Below, one piece after another: positions 1-11,743 of a DNA stretch of 64,000 nt; within the stretch, counting starts at the first letter, position 1; every line of letters begins with the position of its first letter. This DNA is from Hyperoodon ampullatus. Its lineage: Eukaryota; Chordata; Mammalia; Artiodactyla; Ziphiidae. Under the pieces are notes generated by a model, which was not told the DNA's origin, searched no databases, and saw nothing but the letters and a program-made list of their open reading frames with translations. Made by a program: the position numbers and the translations under genes. The stretch lies in assembly GCA_949752795.1 (NCBI GenBank), contig OX457068.1, positions 54,650,516 through 54,714,515 on the forward strand. Reading direction: 5' to 3'.

Positions 1-2007
1 TATTAGGTAAAAACTAAGATACTCTGGAAAGAAGTATGGACTTTAGAAAATAATATATCAATCTTGGGTGATTAATTGTAACAAATATATTTTACCAGTG
101 TATTATATTTATAATTCTTCCTGCTGTTACAGTTGTTTCACCCCTTTGTTTCTGTAGGGATTTTCTGGCCCTAAGGAAGTTGTCATACTTGTTTGTTGTT
201 TTATTAACTATTATAAAGTGACATCTATTGTTCATCATGCCCTAGATAGGACACACAAGATTATCCACCTGTTACAGTTTATGATTATGTTCAGCATACA
301 ACATAAGGAGAGAGGCAATGTGCTATTATTCATTACTTCTTTCAAGCTTACCTACATTACAGTAAACAGCCCACATACAAGGACAAACTCAGCTGGGCAC
401 TTTTAAGATAACTTCATATATCTTTGCTTCTGCCTTTACATGTCTGAAAACAGTCTGTTCCTGATTACTATATCTTACCTACAGATGTGTCTCAAGAGTC
501 TCCCAACATAATGTGATCAAAGTTTTCTCAAGTCACAGACTGTTATTGTCATCTTTCTAAATTAGTTCAAATCTCCCTAGAAATGGAACCATTCACCAGA
601 AGCCATGTTAGCAATGAATTAATGAAATTGCTTGTCTCCTTCTCAGCTGACCTTTCTCCAGTGCCCAGTCTCCCCAGCCACAAGCCTTTTTTCAGAATAC
701 CTTCCTGTGTATGCTCAATTTTGCATTCAGTAGTTTCACTGTTGGAACTTGAGTCTATGACCTTAATACGACCTTGAGTCTACGACACTCAGATATTCAA
801 AACAGCGAAATTGTTGTAGCAACACCAGTCAGAGACATATTATAGTTAGTGCATAGTTCACAAATCTTGCATCACTGCTCCATCACCTTCTTACTGAAGG
901 TTGAAAGTTCACCTTATAGTGTCACTTTGTGTGAAGAAGCAAAGATCCCCTGTCTTCTAAATATGGGCCTTTATGTGGTAGGAAGGTCAGAGATTTATCT
1001 CAAGCTTATGAGATTTGGAGGACTTTAGTAGAATATGAAACTACCTCATTCCTCTTATTTATGAGTGTCTTTGAACCTAAGAAATGTCTCGTTTGTATAC
1101 ATCTAGATAATCTATCTATATATTTAAGGAGTTTCCAAAGCAAGGCAGGAGAATGTAACCTTGAAAATAATATGAAATAGCTGTATTGCACAATGTTGTA
1201 AATATTAGTTGAACACAATGAGACATTTGCTAGGGGCCGAGGAACCAGAAAATTGCAAGCATTTAAGAGAAATATCTCTTACTTTAAATTCACTTGCAGT
1301 TCCTGGTGACTGAAAGCTGCTAAAGGAAAAGAGAAAAGAGTAACAGCAGCAACAAAATCCCTCATAAGATTAATAGCCACCTACTGATTGTAAATGTGAA
1401 GAGGACCTCTCCAAACACAAAGCTGAAATGTAGAGGGATCCACCTTTATTAAAACCCCTGACCTCCTGTCCATTAATAGATAGGCTCTGAATACCACATA
1501 CAGCAACACTTTGCAATGTTGTTTTGTAGAACTTGATTTTCACTTCCTGGAATCAAATCTTTGTCCTAGCCCCCAAAATGTTTTCATCTTATTATTCCTA
1601 ATCTTGATTTCCTTCAGTCAGAATTATGTTATTATTCAAAAAAACCCAAAAAATATTGTAAATTTTTGACAAAAGATTGAGTATCCTTTCCAATCTGGCC
1701 CCAGAAATACTTGTTACCCATTTCCCTTCCTTCCTGGAGGAGCCTGATTTTCCAGGTGTTAAAAAATAAAGTATTTTACAATGACATGAAGAAGAAGTCA
1801 GAGTTTGTTTCTGAGATTACCTTGCAACTGCAGTTGCATTCATAAAGGAACCTAGTACAGTGTGCAGAAAAGATGCAGGTGCATGTCCTACAATAAATTT
1901 GGAAGTTAAGTACTCTTGGCACCTATTTCCAGAGACATACGTTTGAAGTTAATGCTTACTCTTGTGCATATATAGACCATGTTTTGCTAAGACATAGTAT
2001 ATATGTT
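1..2007. other. Unannotated AT-rich sequence
   Basis: About 2 kb with no reading frame longer than 70 codons, no recognisable repeat and no exon-like structure on either strand. It is likely unique intergenic or intronic sequence. Short open frames here look like chance openings. Confidence 0.5.
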
Positions 2008-2165
2008 GAGGAGGAAAACAGCAGAACTGAGTTGGTTTCTCAGGAGAAACCAAACCTGCTGACACCTTGATCTTGCACTTCTAGCCTCCAGAACTGTGGG
2101 AAGATAAATCTCTGCTGTTTAAGCCATCCAACCTATAGTATTTTGTAAGGGAATACTTAACAAAC
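2008..2165 (+). mobile_element. MLT1/MaLR-type LTR fragment (3' part)
   Basis: The stretch has the familiar end of a mammalian MaLR LTR: a 'ccagaactgtgggaagataaat' -like block, then 'tgtttaagccatcca', then a terminal segment ending near 'caaactaatata'. Only the 3' part is preserved. It is old and diverged and has no coding content. The family is assigned by eye; MLT1 is favoured over MST or THE. Confidence 0.65.
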
Positions 2166-2179
2166 TAATATAATACTAA

Positions 2180-2301
2180 ATTAGAGTTACCAGAAAAAAG
2201 TACAGACTGTCCAATTAAATTTGCATATTACACAATGCTTTTTGTTTGTTTCTTTGTTTTAAATATGAGAATGTCCCATGTAATATTTAGGACAATCTTA
2301 T

Positions 2302-2332
<31 letters not shown>

Positions 2333-2400
2333 AAACTGTTTATATTAAATTAAAATTTAAATGGGTATCCTATATTTTATTTGTTAAATTTGGCAACCAA
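2180..2400 (+). mobile_element. Palindromic MITE-like DNA transposon relic (MER53-like)
   Basis: The left end reads 'agagttaccaga' and the right end 'aatttggcaacca', so the two ends are imperfect inverted copies. The middle contains mirrored blocks around 'gagaatgtcccatg'. This is the layout of the short palindromic non-autonomous elements I know as MER53; the name is tentative. A CAA microsatellite has expanded inside it. Confidence 0.55.
2302..2332 (+). repeat. (CAA)n microsatellite
   Basis: About ten perfect CAA units lie inside the palindromic element, where its consensus would have an A-rich arm. Confidence 0.95.
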
Positions 2401-2691
2401 AATCTATGGAAAAGGCTTCACAGAGGAGGTACCATTTGAACTGGAAAACAAAAGATAAAAAAAATTATTTTGGTGGGAGTGGAAGTGCATTGAGGCCAGA
2501 GAAATCAATGTGAGAAGACCCCAATGGAATTTTTCAACAATTTTCCCCACTGTGTTTATACTGTAGCAAATATTTCAGCCCATATCATTTTAAGTATACA
2601 GAAATGACAATTTAATTAGATACGGAAGATCTAACTGTCATCTATCACTCAATGGATTCTAAACCTGGGAGCTTTAAAAAATACATCAATT

Positions 2692-2908
2692 GGGCTTCCC
2701 TGGTGGCCCAGTGATTGAGAGTCCGCCTCCAATGCAGGGGACACGGGTTCGTGCCCCGATCCGGGAAGATCCCACATGCCGTGGAGCAGCTGGGTCCCTG
2801 AGCCATTGCCGCTGAGCCTGCGAATCCGGAGCCTGTGCTCCACAATGGGAGAGTCCACAACAGTGAGAGATCCTCATACTGCAAAAACAAACAAACAAAC
2901 AACAAACC
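2692..2908 (+). mobile_element. CHR-family tRNA-derived SINE (short form)
   Basis: Starts with GGGCTTCCCTGGTGG, followed by a box A region and the box B-like 'gggttcgtgccc' of a tRNA gene. The body contains 'gggaagatcccacatgcc' and 'cggagcctgtgctcc', and the tail is (CAAA)n. The flanks share 'acatcaatt' at 2683-2691 and 2909-2917, a 9-bp target-site duplication. The short form, lacking the 'actagagaaagcc' 3' block, is the common cetacean type. Sense orientation; several CpG sites have decayed. Confidence 0.9.
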
Positions 2909-2917
2909 ACATCAATT

Positions 2918-3358
2918 TGGGGAGACTTACCCAGAGTGATGGATCACTAATTTAATGTGACTAAAAATAGCTAATTAGCTCAATTTAAACACATCCCATA
3001 CCCATAAACCAAACTGAACAGGTTGAGATCTGTTCCCTGGAGAGTTTCTCTACAATTGAACCTGAAACCTTAATAAACCTTCTGATGAAAAGAAGGCCAT
3101 GTTATAGTGGACCTCTAGGAACCATCTCTACATTTCTATTTTTTATAAAACTCTTCAACATTTTAAAGAAATTCTTTAACATTTTCTTAACAGTATGAAT
3201 TTACATGTGTGTGTATAAATATATTCACATGTGTTTTCCCTTAACCAAATCTTAGAATGATCTCATAATGCCATATCCAATTTGCTAGAGAGGTAAAAAT
3301 AAACAAAGCATGAATTTTACTTACAAATTTAAAACTCTTGTTCCTTGATAGTGGAGGA
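2918..3358. other. Unannotated spacer
   Basis: AT-rich sequence between the SINE and L1-A with nothing recognisable. Confidence 0.5.
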
Positions 3359-3740
3359 ACCCTTTAATCTTTTTTTTTCTTTCTTTTCATGTATTTATTT
3401 ATTGTCTATTTATTTATTTATTTATTTTTGATTTATAACAAATTTAATCAGTTATACATATACATATGTTCCCATATCCCCTCCCTTTTGCGTCTCCCTC
3501 CCACCCTCCCTATCCCACCCCTCCAGGCGGTCACAAAGCACAGAGCTGATCTCCATGTGCTATGCGGCTGCTTCCCACTAGCTATCTACCTTACGTTTGG
3601 TAGTGTATATATGTCCATGCCACTCTTTCACTTTGTCACAGCTTACCCTTCCCCTTCCCCATATCCTCAAGTCCATTCTCAAGTAGCTCTGTGTCTTTAT
3701 TCCTGTCTTACCCCTATGTTCTTCATGACATTTTTTTTTC

Positions 3741-6700
3741 TTAAATTCCATATATATGTGTCAGCATACAGTATTTGTCTTTCTCTTTCTGACTTACTTC
3801 ACTCTGTATGACAGACTCTAGGTCCATCCACCTCATTACAAATAGCTCAATTTCATTTCTTTTTATGGCTGAGTAATATTCCATTGTATATATGTGCCAC
3901 ATCTTCTTTACCCATTCATCCGATGATGGACACTTAGGTTGTTTCCATCTCCGGGCCATTGTAAATAGGGCTGCTATGAACATTTTGGTACATGTCTCTT
4001 TTTGAATTATGGTTTTCTCAGGGTATATGCCCAGTAGAGGGATTGCTGGGTCATATGGTAGTTCTATTTGTAGTTTTTTAAGGAACCTCCATACCGTTCT
4101 CCATAGTGGCTGTACCAATTCACATTCCCACCAGCAGTGCAAGAGTGTTCCCTTTTTTCCACACCCTCTCCAGCATTTATTGTTTCTAGATTTTTTCATG
4201 ATGGCCATTCTGACTGGTGTGAGATGATATCTCATTGTAGTTTTGATTTGCATTTCTCTAATGATTAATGATGTTGAGCATTCTTTCATGTGTTTGTTGG
4301 CAGTCTGTATATCTTCTGTGGAGAAATGTCTACTTAGGTCTTCTGCCCATTTTTGGATTGGGTTGTTTGTTTTTTTGTTATTGAGCTGCATGAGCTGCTT
4401 ATAAATTTTGGAGATTAATCCTTTGTCAGTTGCTTCATTTGCAAATATTTTCTCCCATTCTGAGGGTTGTCTTTTGGTCTTGTTTCTGGTTTCCTTTGCT
4501 GTGCAAAAGCTTTTAAGTATCATTAGGTCCCATGTGTTTATCTTTGTCTTTATTTCCATTTCTCTAGGAGGTGGGTCAAAAAGGATCTTGCTGTGATTTA
4601 TGTCATAGAGTGTTCTACCTATGTTTTCCTCTAAGAGTTTGATAGTGTCTGGCCTTACATTTAGGTCTTTAATCCATTTTGAGCTTATTCTTGTGTATGG
4701 TGTTAGGGAGTGATCTAATCTCATACTTTTACATGTCCCTATCCAGTTTTCCCAGCACCATTGTTGAAGAGACTGTCCTTTCTCCACTGTACATTCCTGC
4801 CTCCTTTATCAAAGATAAGGTGACCATATGTGCGTGGGTTTATCTCTGGGCTTTCTATCCTGTTCCATTGATCTATCTTTCTGTTTTTGTGCCAGTACCA
4901 TACTGTCTTGATTACTGTAGCTTTGTAGTATAGTCTGAAGTCAGGGAGCCTGATTCGTCCAGCTCCATTTTTCGTTCTCAAGATTGCTTTGGCTATTCGG
5001 GGACTTTTGTGTTTCCATACAAATTGTGAAATTTTTTGTTCTAGTTCTGGGAAAAATGCCAGTGGTAGTTTGATAGGGATTGCATTGAATCTGTAGATTG
5101 CTTTGGGTAGTAGAGTCATTTTCACAATGTTGATTCTTCCAATCCAAGAACATGGTATATCTCTCCATCTATTTGTATCATCTTTAATTTCTTTCATCAG
5201 TGTCTTATAATTTTCTGCATACAGGTCTTTTGTCTCCTTAGGTAGGTTTATTCCTAGATATTTTATTCTTTTTGTTGCAGTGGTAAATGGGAGTGCTTCC
5301 TTGATTTCACTTTCAGATTTTTCATCATTAGTGTAGAGGAATGCCAGAGATTTCTGTGCATTAATTTTGTATCCTGCTACTTTACCAAATTCATTGATTA
5401 GCTCTAGTAGTTTTCTGGTAGCATCTTTAGGATTCTCTATGTAGAGTATCATGTCATCTGCAAACAGTGACAGCTTTACTTCTTCTTTTCCATTTTGGAT
5501 TCCTTTTATTTCCTTTTCTTCTCTGATTGCTGTGGCAAAAACTTCCAAAACTATGTTGAATAAGAGTGGTGAGAGTGGGCAACCTTGTCTTGTTCCTGAT
5601 CTTAGTGGAAATGGTTTCAGTTTTTCACCATTGAGGACGATGCTGGCTGTGAGTTTGTCATATATGGCCTTTATTAGGTTGAGGAAAGTTCCCTCTATGC
5701 CTACTTTCTGCAGGGTTTTTATCATAAATGGGTGTTGAATTTTGTCGAAAGCTTTCTCTGCATCTATTGAGATGATCATATGGTTTTTCTCCTTCAATTT
5801 GTTAATATGGTGTATCACGTTGATTGATTTGCGTATATTGAAGAATCCTTGCATTCCTGCAATAAACCAGACTTTATCATGGTGTATGATCCTTTTAATG
5901 TGCTTTTGGATTCTGTTTGCTAGTATTTTGTTGAGGATTTTTGCATCTATGTTCATCAGTGATATTGGCCTGTAGTTTTCTTTCTTTGTGACATCCTTGT
6001 CTGGTTTTGTTATCAAGGTGATGGTGGCCTCGTAGAATGAGTTTGGGAGTGTTCCTCTCTCTGCTATATTTTGGAAGAGTTTGAGAAGGATAGGTGTTAG
6101 CTCTTCACTAAATGCTTGATAGAATTAACCTGTGAAGCCATCTGGTCCTGGGCTTTTGTTTGTTGGAAGATTTTTTATCCAGTTTCAATTTCAGTGCTTG
6201 TGATTGGTCTGTTCATATTTTCTATTTCTTCCTTTTTCAGTCTTGTCATGTTGTGCATTTCTAAGAATTTGTCCATTTCTTCCAGGTTGTCCATTTTATT
6301 GGCATACAGTTGCTTATAGTAATCTCTCATGAACTTTTGTATTTCTGCAGTGTCACTTGTTACTTCTTCTTTTTCATTTCTATTTCTATTGATTTGAGTC
6401 TTCTCCCTTCTTTTCTTGATGAGTCTAGCTAATAGTTTATCAATTTTGTTTATCTTCTCAAAGAACCAGCTTTTAGTTTTATTGATCTTTGTTATCGTTT
6501 CCTTCATTTCTTTTTCATTTATTTCTGATCTGATTTTTATGATTTCTTTCCTTCTGATAACTTTGGGAGGTTTTTGTTCTTCTTTCTCTAATTGCTTTAG
6601 GCGCAAGGGTAGGTTGTTTATTCGAGATGTTTCCTGTTTCTTAAGGTGGGATTGTATTGCTATAAACTTCCCTCTTAGAACTGCTTTTGCTGCATCCCAT

Positions 6701-7557
6701 AGGTTTTGGGTCGTCGTGTCTCCATTGTCATTTGTTTCTAGGTATTTTTTAATTTCCTCTTTGATTTATTCTGTGATCACTTCGTTATTAAGTACTGTAT
6801 TGTTTAGCCTCCATGTGTTTGTATTTTTTACAGATCTTTTCCTGTAATTGATATCTAGTCTCATAGCGTTGTGGTCGGAAAAGATACTTGATACAATTTC
6901 AATTTTCTTAAATTTACCAAGGCTTGATTTGAGACCCAAGATATGATCTATCCTGGAGAATGTTCCATGAGCACTTGAGAAGAATGTGTATTCTGTTGTT
7001 TTTGGATGGAATGTCCTATAAATATCAATTAAGTCCATCTTGTTTAATGGATCATTTAAAGCTTGTGTTTCCTTATTTCTTTTTATTTTGGATGATCTGT
7101 CCATTGGTGAAAGTGGGGTGATAAAGTCCCCTACTATGATTGTGTTACTGTCGATTTCTCCTTTTATGGCTGTTAGTATTTGCCTTATGTATTGAGGTGC
7201 TCCTATGTTGGGTGCATAAATATTTACAATTGTTATATCTTCTTCTTGGATCGATCCCTTGATCATTATGTAGTGTCCTTCTTTGTCTCTTCTAATAGTC
7301 TGTATTTTAAAGTCTATTTTGTCTGATATGAGAATTGCTACTCCAGCTTTCTTTTGGTTTCCATTTGCATGGAATATCTTTTTCCATCCCCTTACTTTCA
7401 GTCTGTATGTGTCTCTAGGTCAGAAGTGGGTCTCTTGTAGATAGCATATATATGGGTCTTGTTTTGGTATCCATTCAACCAATCTGTGTCTTTTGGTGGG
7501 AGCATTTAGTCCATTTACATTTAAGATAATTATCGATATATATGTTCCTATTCCCAT
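3741..7557 (-). pseudogene. L1-A ORF2 relic (endonuclease-reverse transcriptase)
   Basis: Remains of the L1 ORF2 protein, which nicks target DNA (APE-like endonuclease) and copies L1 RNA (reverse transcriptase). The ATG is at 7557-7555 and is followed by MGIGTYISIIILNVNGLN. Recognisable parts are endonuclease blocks NIYAPN and RIDHILG, RT blocks DAEKAFD and [16 protein letters not shown], the catalytic FADD at 5464-5453, and the C-terminal cysteine motif with LLHCWWEC near 4150. At least five lesions break it: TGA at 7422-7420 (an Arg codon), TAA at 6768-6766, a 1-nt deletion near 6180, TAA at 6127-6125, and a 1-nt deletion near 4760. The length of 3817 bp is consistent with 1272 codons plus a stop less two single-base deletions. 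It cannot encode a working enzyme. Confidence 0.95.
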
Positions 7558-7615
7558 TTTCTTAATTGTTTTGGGTTCGTTATTGTAGGTCTTTTCCTTC
7601 TGTTGTGTTTCTTAC

Positions 7616-8530
7616 CTAGAGAAGTTCCTTTAGCATTTGTTGTAAAGCTGGTTTGGTGGTGATGAACTCTCTCAGCTTTTGCTTGTCTGTAAAGGTTTTA
7701 ATTTCTCCATCAAATCTGAATGAGATCCTTGCTGGGTAGAGTAATCTTGGTTGCAGGTTTTTCTCCTTCATCACTTTAATTATGTCCTGCCACTCCCTTC
7801 TGGCTTGTAGAGTTTCTGCTGAGAGATCAGCTGTTATCCTGATGGGGATTCCCTTGTGTGCTATTTGTTGTTTTTGCCTTGTTGCTTTTAATATGATTTC
7901 TTTGTGTTTAATTTTTGACAGTTTGATTAATATGTGTCTTGGCGTATTTCTCCTTGGATTTATTCTGTATGGGACTCTCTGTGCCTCCTGGACTTCATTA
8001 ACTATTTCCTTTCCCATATTAGGGAAGTTTTCAACTATAATCTCTTCAAATATTTTCTCAGTCCCTTTCTTTTTCTCTTCTTCTTCTGGAACCCCTATAA
8101 TACGAATGTTGGTGCGTTTAATGTTGTCCCAGAGGTCTCTGAGACTGTCCTCTGTTCTTTTCATTCTTTTGTCTTTATTTTGCTCTGCAGCAGTTATTTC
8201 CACTATTTTATCTTCCACCTCACTTATCCTATCTTCTGCCTCAGTTATTCTGCTATTGATCCCATCTAGACTATTTTTCATTTCATTTATTTTGTGTTTA
8301 ATCGATGGTTGATTCACATTTAGTTCTTCTAGTTCCTTGTTAACTGTTTCTTGCATTTTGTCTATTCTATTTCCAAGATTATGGATCTTGGAAATAGAAT
8401 CGTGGATCATCTTTACCATCATTATTCTGAATTCTTTTTCAGGTAGACTGCCTCTTACCTCTTCATTTGTTAGATCTGGTGGGGTTTTATCTTGCTCCTT
8501 CTCCTGCTGTGTGTTTTTCTGTTTTCTCAT
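7616..8530 (-). CDS. LINE-1 ORF1p, intact reading frame (L1-A)
   Basis: Encodes a complete 304-residue L1 ORF1 protein, the RNA-binding chaperone that coats L1 RNA in cytoplasmic particles. The ATG at 8530 gives MRKQKNTQQE, and the equivalent ATG in L1-B is in the same place. Residues about 45-135 form a heptad-rich coiled coil for trimerisation. An RRM follows from about 140, with NIRIIGVPE at its first strand. The C-terminal domain runs from about 225 to the end and includes SAETLQARREW and FRFDGEIK. The protein ends KPALQQMLKELL, the usual L1 terminus, so no truncation is evident. Human ORF1p is 338 residues; the shorter length lies in the N-terminal half. ORF2 lies 58 bp downstream. A perfect 16-bp hairpin is embedded in the coiled-coil codons. 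Whether it is expressed cannot be judged from sequence. Confidence 0.93.
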   Translation of the reverse strand: MRKQKNTQQEKEQDKTPPDLTNEEVRGSLPEKEFRIMMVKMIHDSISKIHNLGNRIDKMQETVNKELEELNVNQPSIKHKINEMKNSLDGINSRITEAEDRISEVEDKIVEITAAEQNKDKRMKRTEDSLRDLWDNIKRTNIRIIGVPEEEEKKKGTEKIFEEIIVENFPNMGKEIVNEVQEAQRVPYRINPRRNTPRHILIKLSKIKHKEIILKATRQKQQIAHKGIPIRITADLSAETLQARREWQDIIKVMKEKNLQPRLLYPARISFRFDGEIKTFTDKQKLREFITTKPALQQMLKELL

Positions 8531-10017
8531 TTTGCTTATGTTACTGTGTTTGGGGTCTCCTTTTTGCAGGCTGCAGATTCGTAGTTCCCGTTGTTTTTGG
8601 TGTCTGTCCCCAGTGGCTAAGGTTGGTTTAGTGGGTTGTGTAGGCTTCCTGGTGGAGGGGACTAGTGCCTGTGTTCTGGTGGATGAGGCTGGATCTTGTC
8701 TTTCTGGTGGGCAGGTCCACGTTTGGTGGTGTGTTTTGGGGTGTCTGCGGACTTTTTGTGATTTTAGGCCACCTCTCTGCTAATGGGTGGCGTTGTGTTC
8801 CTGTCTTGCTAGTTGTTTGGCATAGGGCGTCCAGCACTGTATCTTGCTGGTCGTTGAGTGAAGCTGGGTGCTGGTGTTGAGATGGAGATCTCTGGAAGAT
8901 TTTCGCCATTTGATATTATGTGGAGTTGGGAGGTCTCTTGTGGACCAGTGTCCTGAAGTTGGCTCTCCCACCTCAGAGGCCCAGCACTGACTCTTGGCTC
9001 CTCAATTTGGGATGATTTGTTGTCTATTCATGTATTCCACAGATTCAGGGTTCATCAAGTTGATTGTGGAGCTTTAATCCGCTGCTTCTGAGGCTGCTGG
9101 GAGAGGTTTCCCTTTCTCTTCTTTGTTCTCACAGCTCCTGGGTCTCAGCTTTGGATTTGGCCCCGCCTCTGTGTGCAGGTCTCTGGAGGGCGTCTGTTCT
9201 TCGCTCAGACAGGACAGGGTTAAAGGAGCAGACTCTTCGGGGACTCTGGCTCACTTAGACTGGGCGGGAGGGAGGGGCACGGAGTGCGGGGTGAGCCTGC
9301 AGCGGCAGAGGTCGGCGTAACATTGCACCAGCCCCAGTTGCGCCCTGCGTTCTCTCAGGGAAGCTGCCCCTGGATCCCAGGACCCCAGCAGTGGCGGGCT
9401 CCCCAGGCTCCCGGAAGGGTGGTGTGGACAGTGACCTGCGCTCGCACACAGGCTACTTGGCGGTGGCAGCAGCAGCCCCAGCGTCCCACGCCCGTGTCTC
9501 GGCTCTGCGCTTTCAGCCGCGACTCGCGCTCGTGTGTGGAGCTCCTTTAAGCACCGCTCTTAATCCCCTCTCCTCGCGCATCAGGAAACCAAGAGGGAAG
9601 AAAAAGTCTCTTGCCTCTTTGGGAGCTCCAGAGTTTTCCTGGACTCCCTCCCGGCTAGCTGTGGCACATTAGCCCCCTTCAGGCTGAGTTCTCACCGCCA
9701 GCCCCAGTCCTCTCCCTGCGCTCTGACCGAAGCCCGCGCCTCAGCTTCCAGTGCCGCCCGCCCCAGCGGGCGTGCAGACAAGCCTCTCAGGCTGATGAGT
9801 GCCGCTCGGCACCCCTCCTCTGTGCGGGAATCTCTCCGCTTTGCCCTACCCAGGTATGTGGGGAGTTTCTTGCCTTTTGGGAGGTCTGGGGTCTTCTGCC
9901 AGCGTTCAGTAGGTGTTCTGTAGGAGTTGTTCCACGTGTAGCTGTATTTCTGGTGTATCCGTGGGGAGGAAGGTGATCTCCGTGTCTTACTCTTCCACCA
10001 TGTTACCGGGAAGTCTG
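8531..10017 (-). promoter_or_regulatory. L1-A 5' UTR / internal promoter region
   Basis: The 1.49-kb 5' UTR runs from the 5' TSD junction to the ORF1 ATG. About 9100-9860 is strikingly GC-rich with many retained CpGs (for example 'cgcgactcgcgctcg' near 9518), unlike the AT-rich flanks. L1 5' UTRs normally hold an internal RNA polymerase II promoter. The extreme 5' end, in L1 sense, contains 'aacatggtgg', a degenerate version of the YY1-like site expected there. Promoter activity is inferred, not visible. It is homologous to the L1-B 5' UTR but shorter, lacking a roughly 0.5-kb T-rich block. Confidence 0.8.
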
Positions 10018-11702
10018 ACCCTTTAATCTTGATAATTAAAGCCACATGTTACGGACACAAGATACTATTCAAAATAAATGTTATGCAATCCTGGGTCTGT
10101 TTGACTACTGCTTGCATAATTTACTGAGTCTGAAAGACTATTTTCTAACTTATATGTTAAACTTCAGGGGAGGTCAGTTGGTAGAAAGGAAAATGTTACT
10201 AACTGGTCCTGTTGAAAGATAAAGAAATTGGCCAACAGTAATGAATATCTATGTCTATTTTTCAAAGACACTGGACTGATAGAGGGGAACATTACAGTTC
10301 AAAATCATAGAAGATAGGTAGCAGCAGGAGTGACAAGATGAGACCAGGAAGAAAGGAATTAGGAGATAATTCAAGTTGAGTATAAGCATTAAAGGAATCT
10401 ACATAGGTAGACATGTACATAAAGACTGGACACATCAGGGTCATTCACAGTGGCCTGGTGCTATCACTTAGAAGTCTCCCTCTCTTTGGCGATTAACTAT
10501 ATTTATTATCTTTGAAGGAGACCTCTTGACCCAATTGTGGCTGCTGGGGCTTGCAATCTCAGTGGCATTCTCCTTTGGCCATAAGAATGAGTTTGAGAAA
10601 GAGGCAAGCCAATCAGAATAGCTCAACTTTATGGCCACACAGTTTGGATCAGGGAGGGCAAAGGATATACGCCAGGTTGATTAAACTTCTCCTGGGAATT
10701 TTTAATATGGTCCCTCCAAGAGAGAAGGTATTTTTCCCTTGAATAGCAAGCTGTAAAACTGTGAACTCAGAGCTGTCAGTGACTATGTTCCCAGCCATGT
10801 GCAGAGCCCCGAAAAACTGAGGCCAACATACAATCAGAATATAGGAAGACAAGGGTATATAGTCTATCTATCACGTATCTCCCTCTCCCTCTCTCCGTCT
10901 CTTCTTGCGTGCGCATGCACACACATACACACCACAGACACATGTACACACACAATTGGTGAATCTTATTTGGTTGATCTTGTTTTGGGCTCTCCCATTC
11001 TGTGTGTGTCTGTGAGTGTGTGTGTGCATATGTGGTTTGGTTAAGTGGGCCAACTAATTTTCCTTTTTGCTTGAATGGGTTTGTGTTTGATTCTCTCACT
11101 GACAACCAAGAAAAGTCTTGACTGATTCTGAGCACTGGCTTTACTTTTATGTGGCCATGAATTATTTGAACTTTGCCACATACCATTCTAGTTGACCTAC
11201 AGTTATTACAAGGAAGAAGTTTATCTTGATAGGTATCCTTCTGTATTTGGAATCATTTCCCTTGTGCTTCTACCTTTAGCTCCAGTAAAACAGAACATCA
11301 GGTTGCAGGGTTCAGAGGAGGAATGGGTATTCAATGAACTGCAGATTGTTCTTTTTAAAACATTACCATACCCCACTGGGCCTGTCTGTTTGTGTTCTCT
11401 TAAGGATGCTTGGAATGTTACCATATTTGGATCATTCCTCAGGCTTCAGTTACTACCCTGAAATTTACTCTTTCTTCCTCTCCTTGTGACTGAATTCTCT
11501 CTAACTTTCAATACTTTTCCTAAGGCTTCCCAGAACAAGGAATTCTTTTCACTCAAGCCATATCTGGCTGCTTACCTTTGAAGGATATAGTATAAGGATA
11601 TATAAAGATAGGTAAGGATACATCTTATTCAATTAAGTTAAATATGCACCATTTTTCATAAACCAAGGAAAGGATAAATTGTCTTTTAGAACTAGCCTAT
11701 AG

Positions 11703-11743
11703 TTTTTTTGTTGTTGTTGTTGTTTTGTTTTGTTTTGTTTTTC
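11703..11743 (+). repeat. T-rich simple repeat (GTT)n/(TTTTG)n
   Basis: Run of T, then GTT units, then TTTTG units. No adjacent retroelement body is recognised. Confidence 0.85.

Larger units (their letters stand above)
3359..10030 (-). mobile_element. L1-A: full-length antisense LINE-1 with TSD
   Basis: A complete L1 read on the minus strand. 5' UTR 10017-8531, ORF1 8530-7616, ORF2 7557-3741, 3' UTR about 3740-3431, and an A-rich tail seen as T-rich sequence at 3430-3373. The 13-bp repeat 'accctttaatctt' occurs at 3359-3371 and again at 10018-10030, directly against the two ends. That is the expected product of target-primed reverse transcription. The element body is about 6.6 kb, a normal full length. 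The GC- and CpG-rich 5' UTR and open ORF1 suggest it is the youngest of the four large L1s here, but its ORF2 is dead. No other element is nested in it. Confidence 0.96.

Noticed and set aside
2692..2770. Possible tRNA gene (box A and box B-like sequence)
   Set aside because: It is the tRNA-derived head of a CHR SINE, flanked by a TSD and an A-rich tail, and does not fold as a full tRNA with an acceptor stem.
3741..7557. Considered that the open ORF2 segments of L1-A might be separate genes
   Set aside because: They are colinear pieces of one L1 ORF2 separated by stops and single-base deletions; several apparent starts are not ATG.
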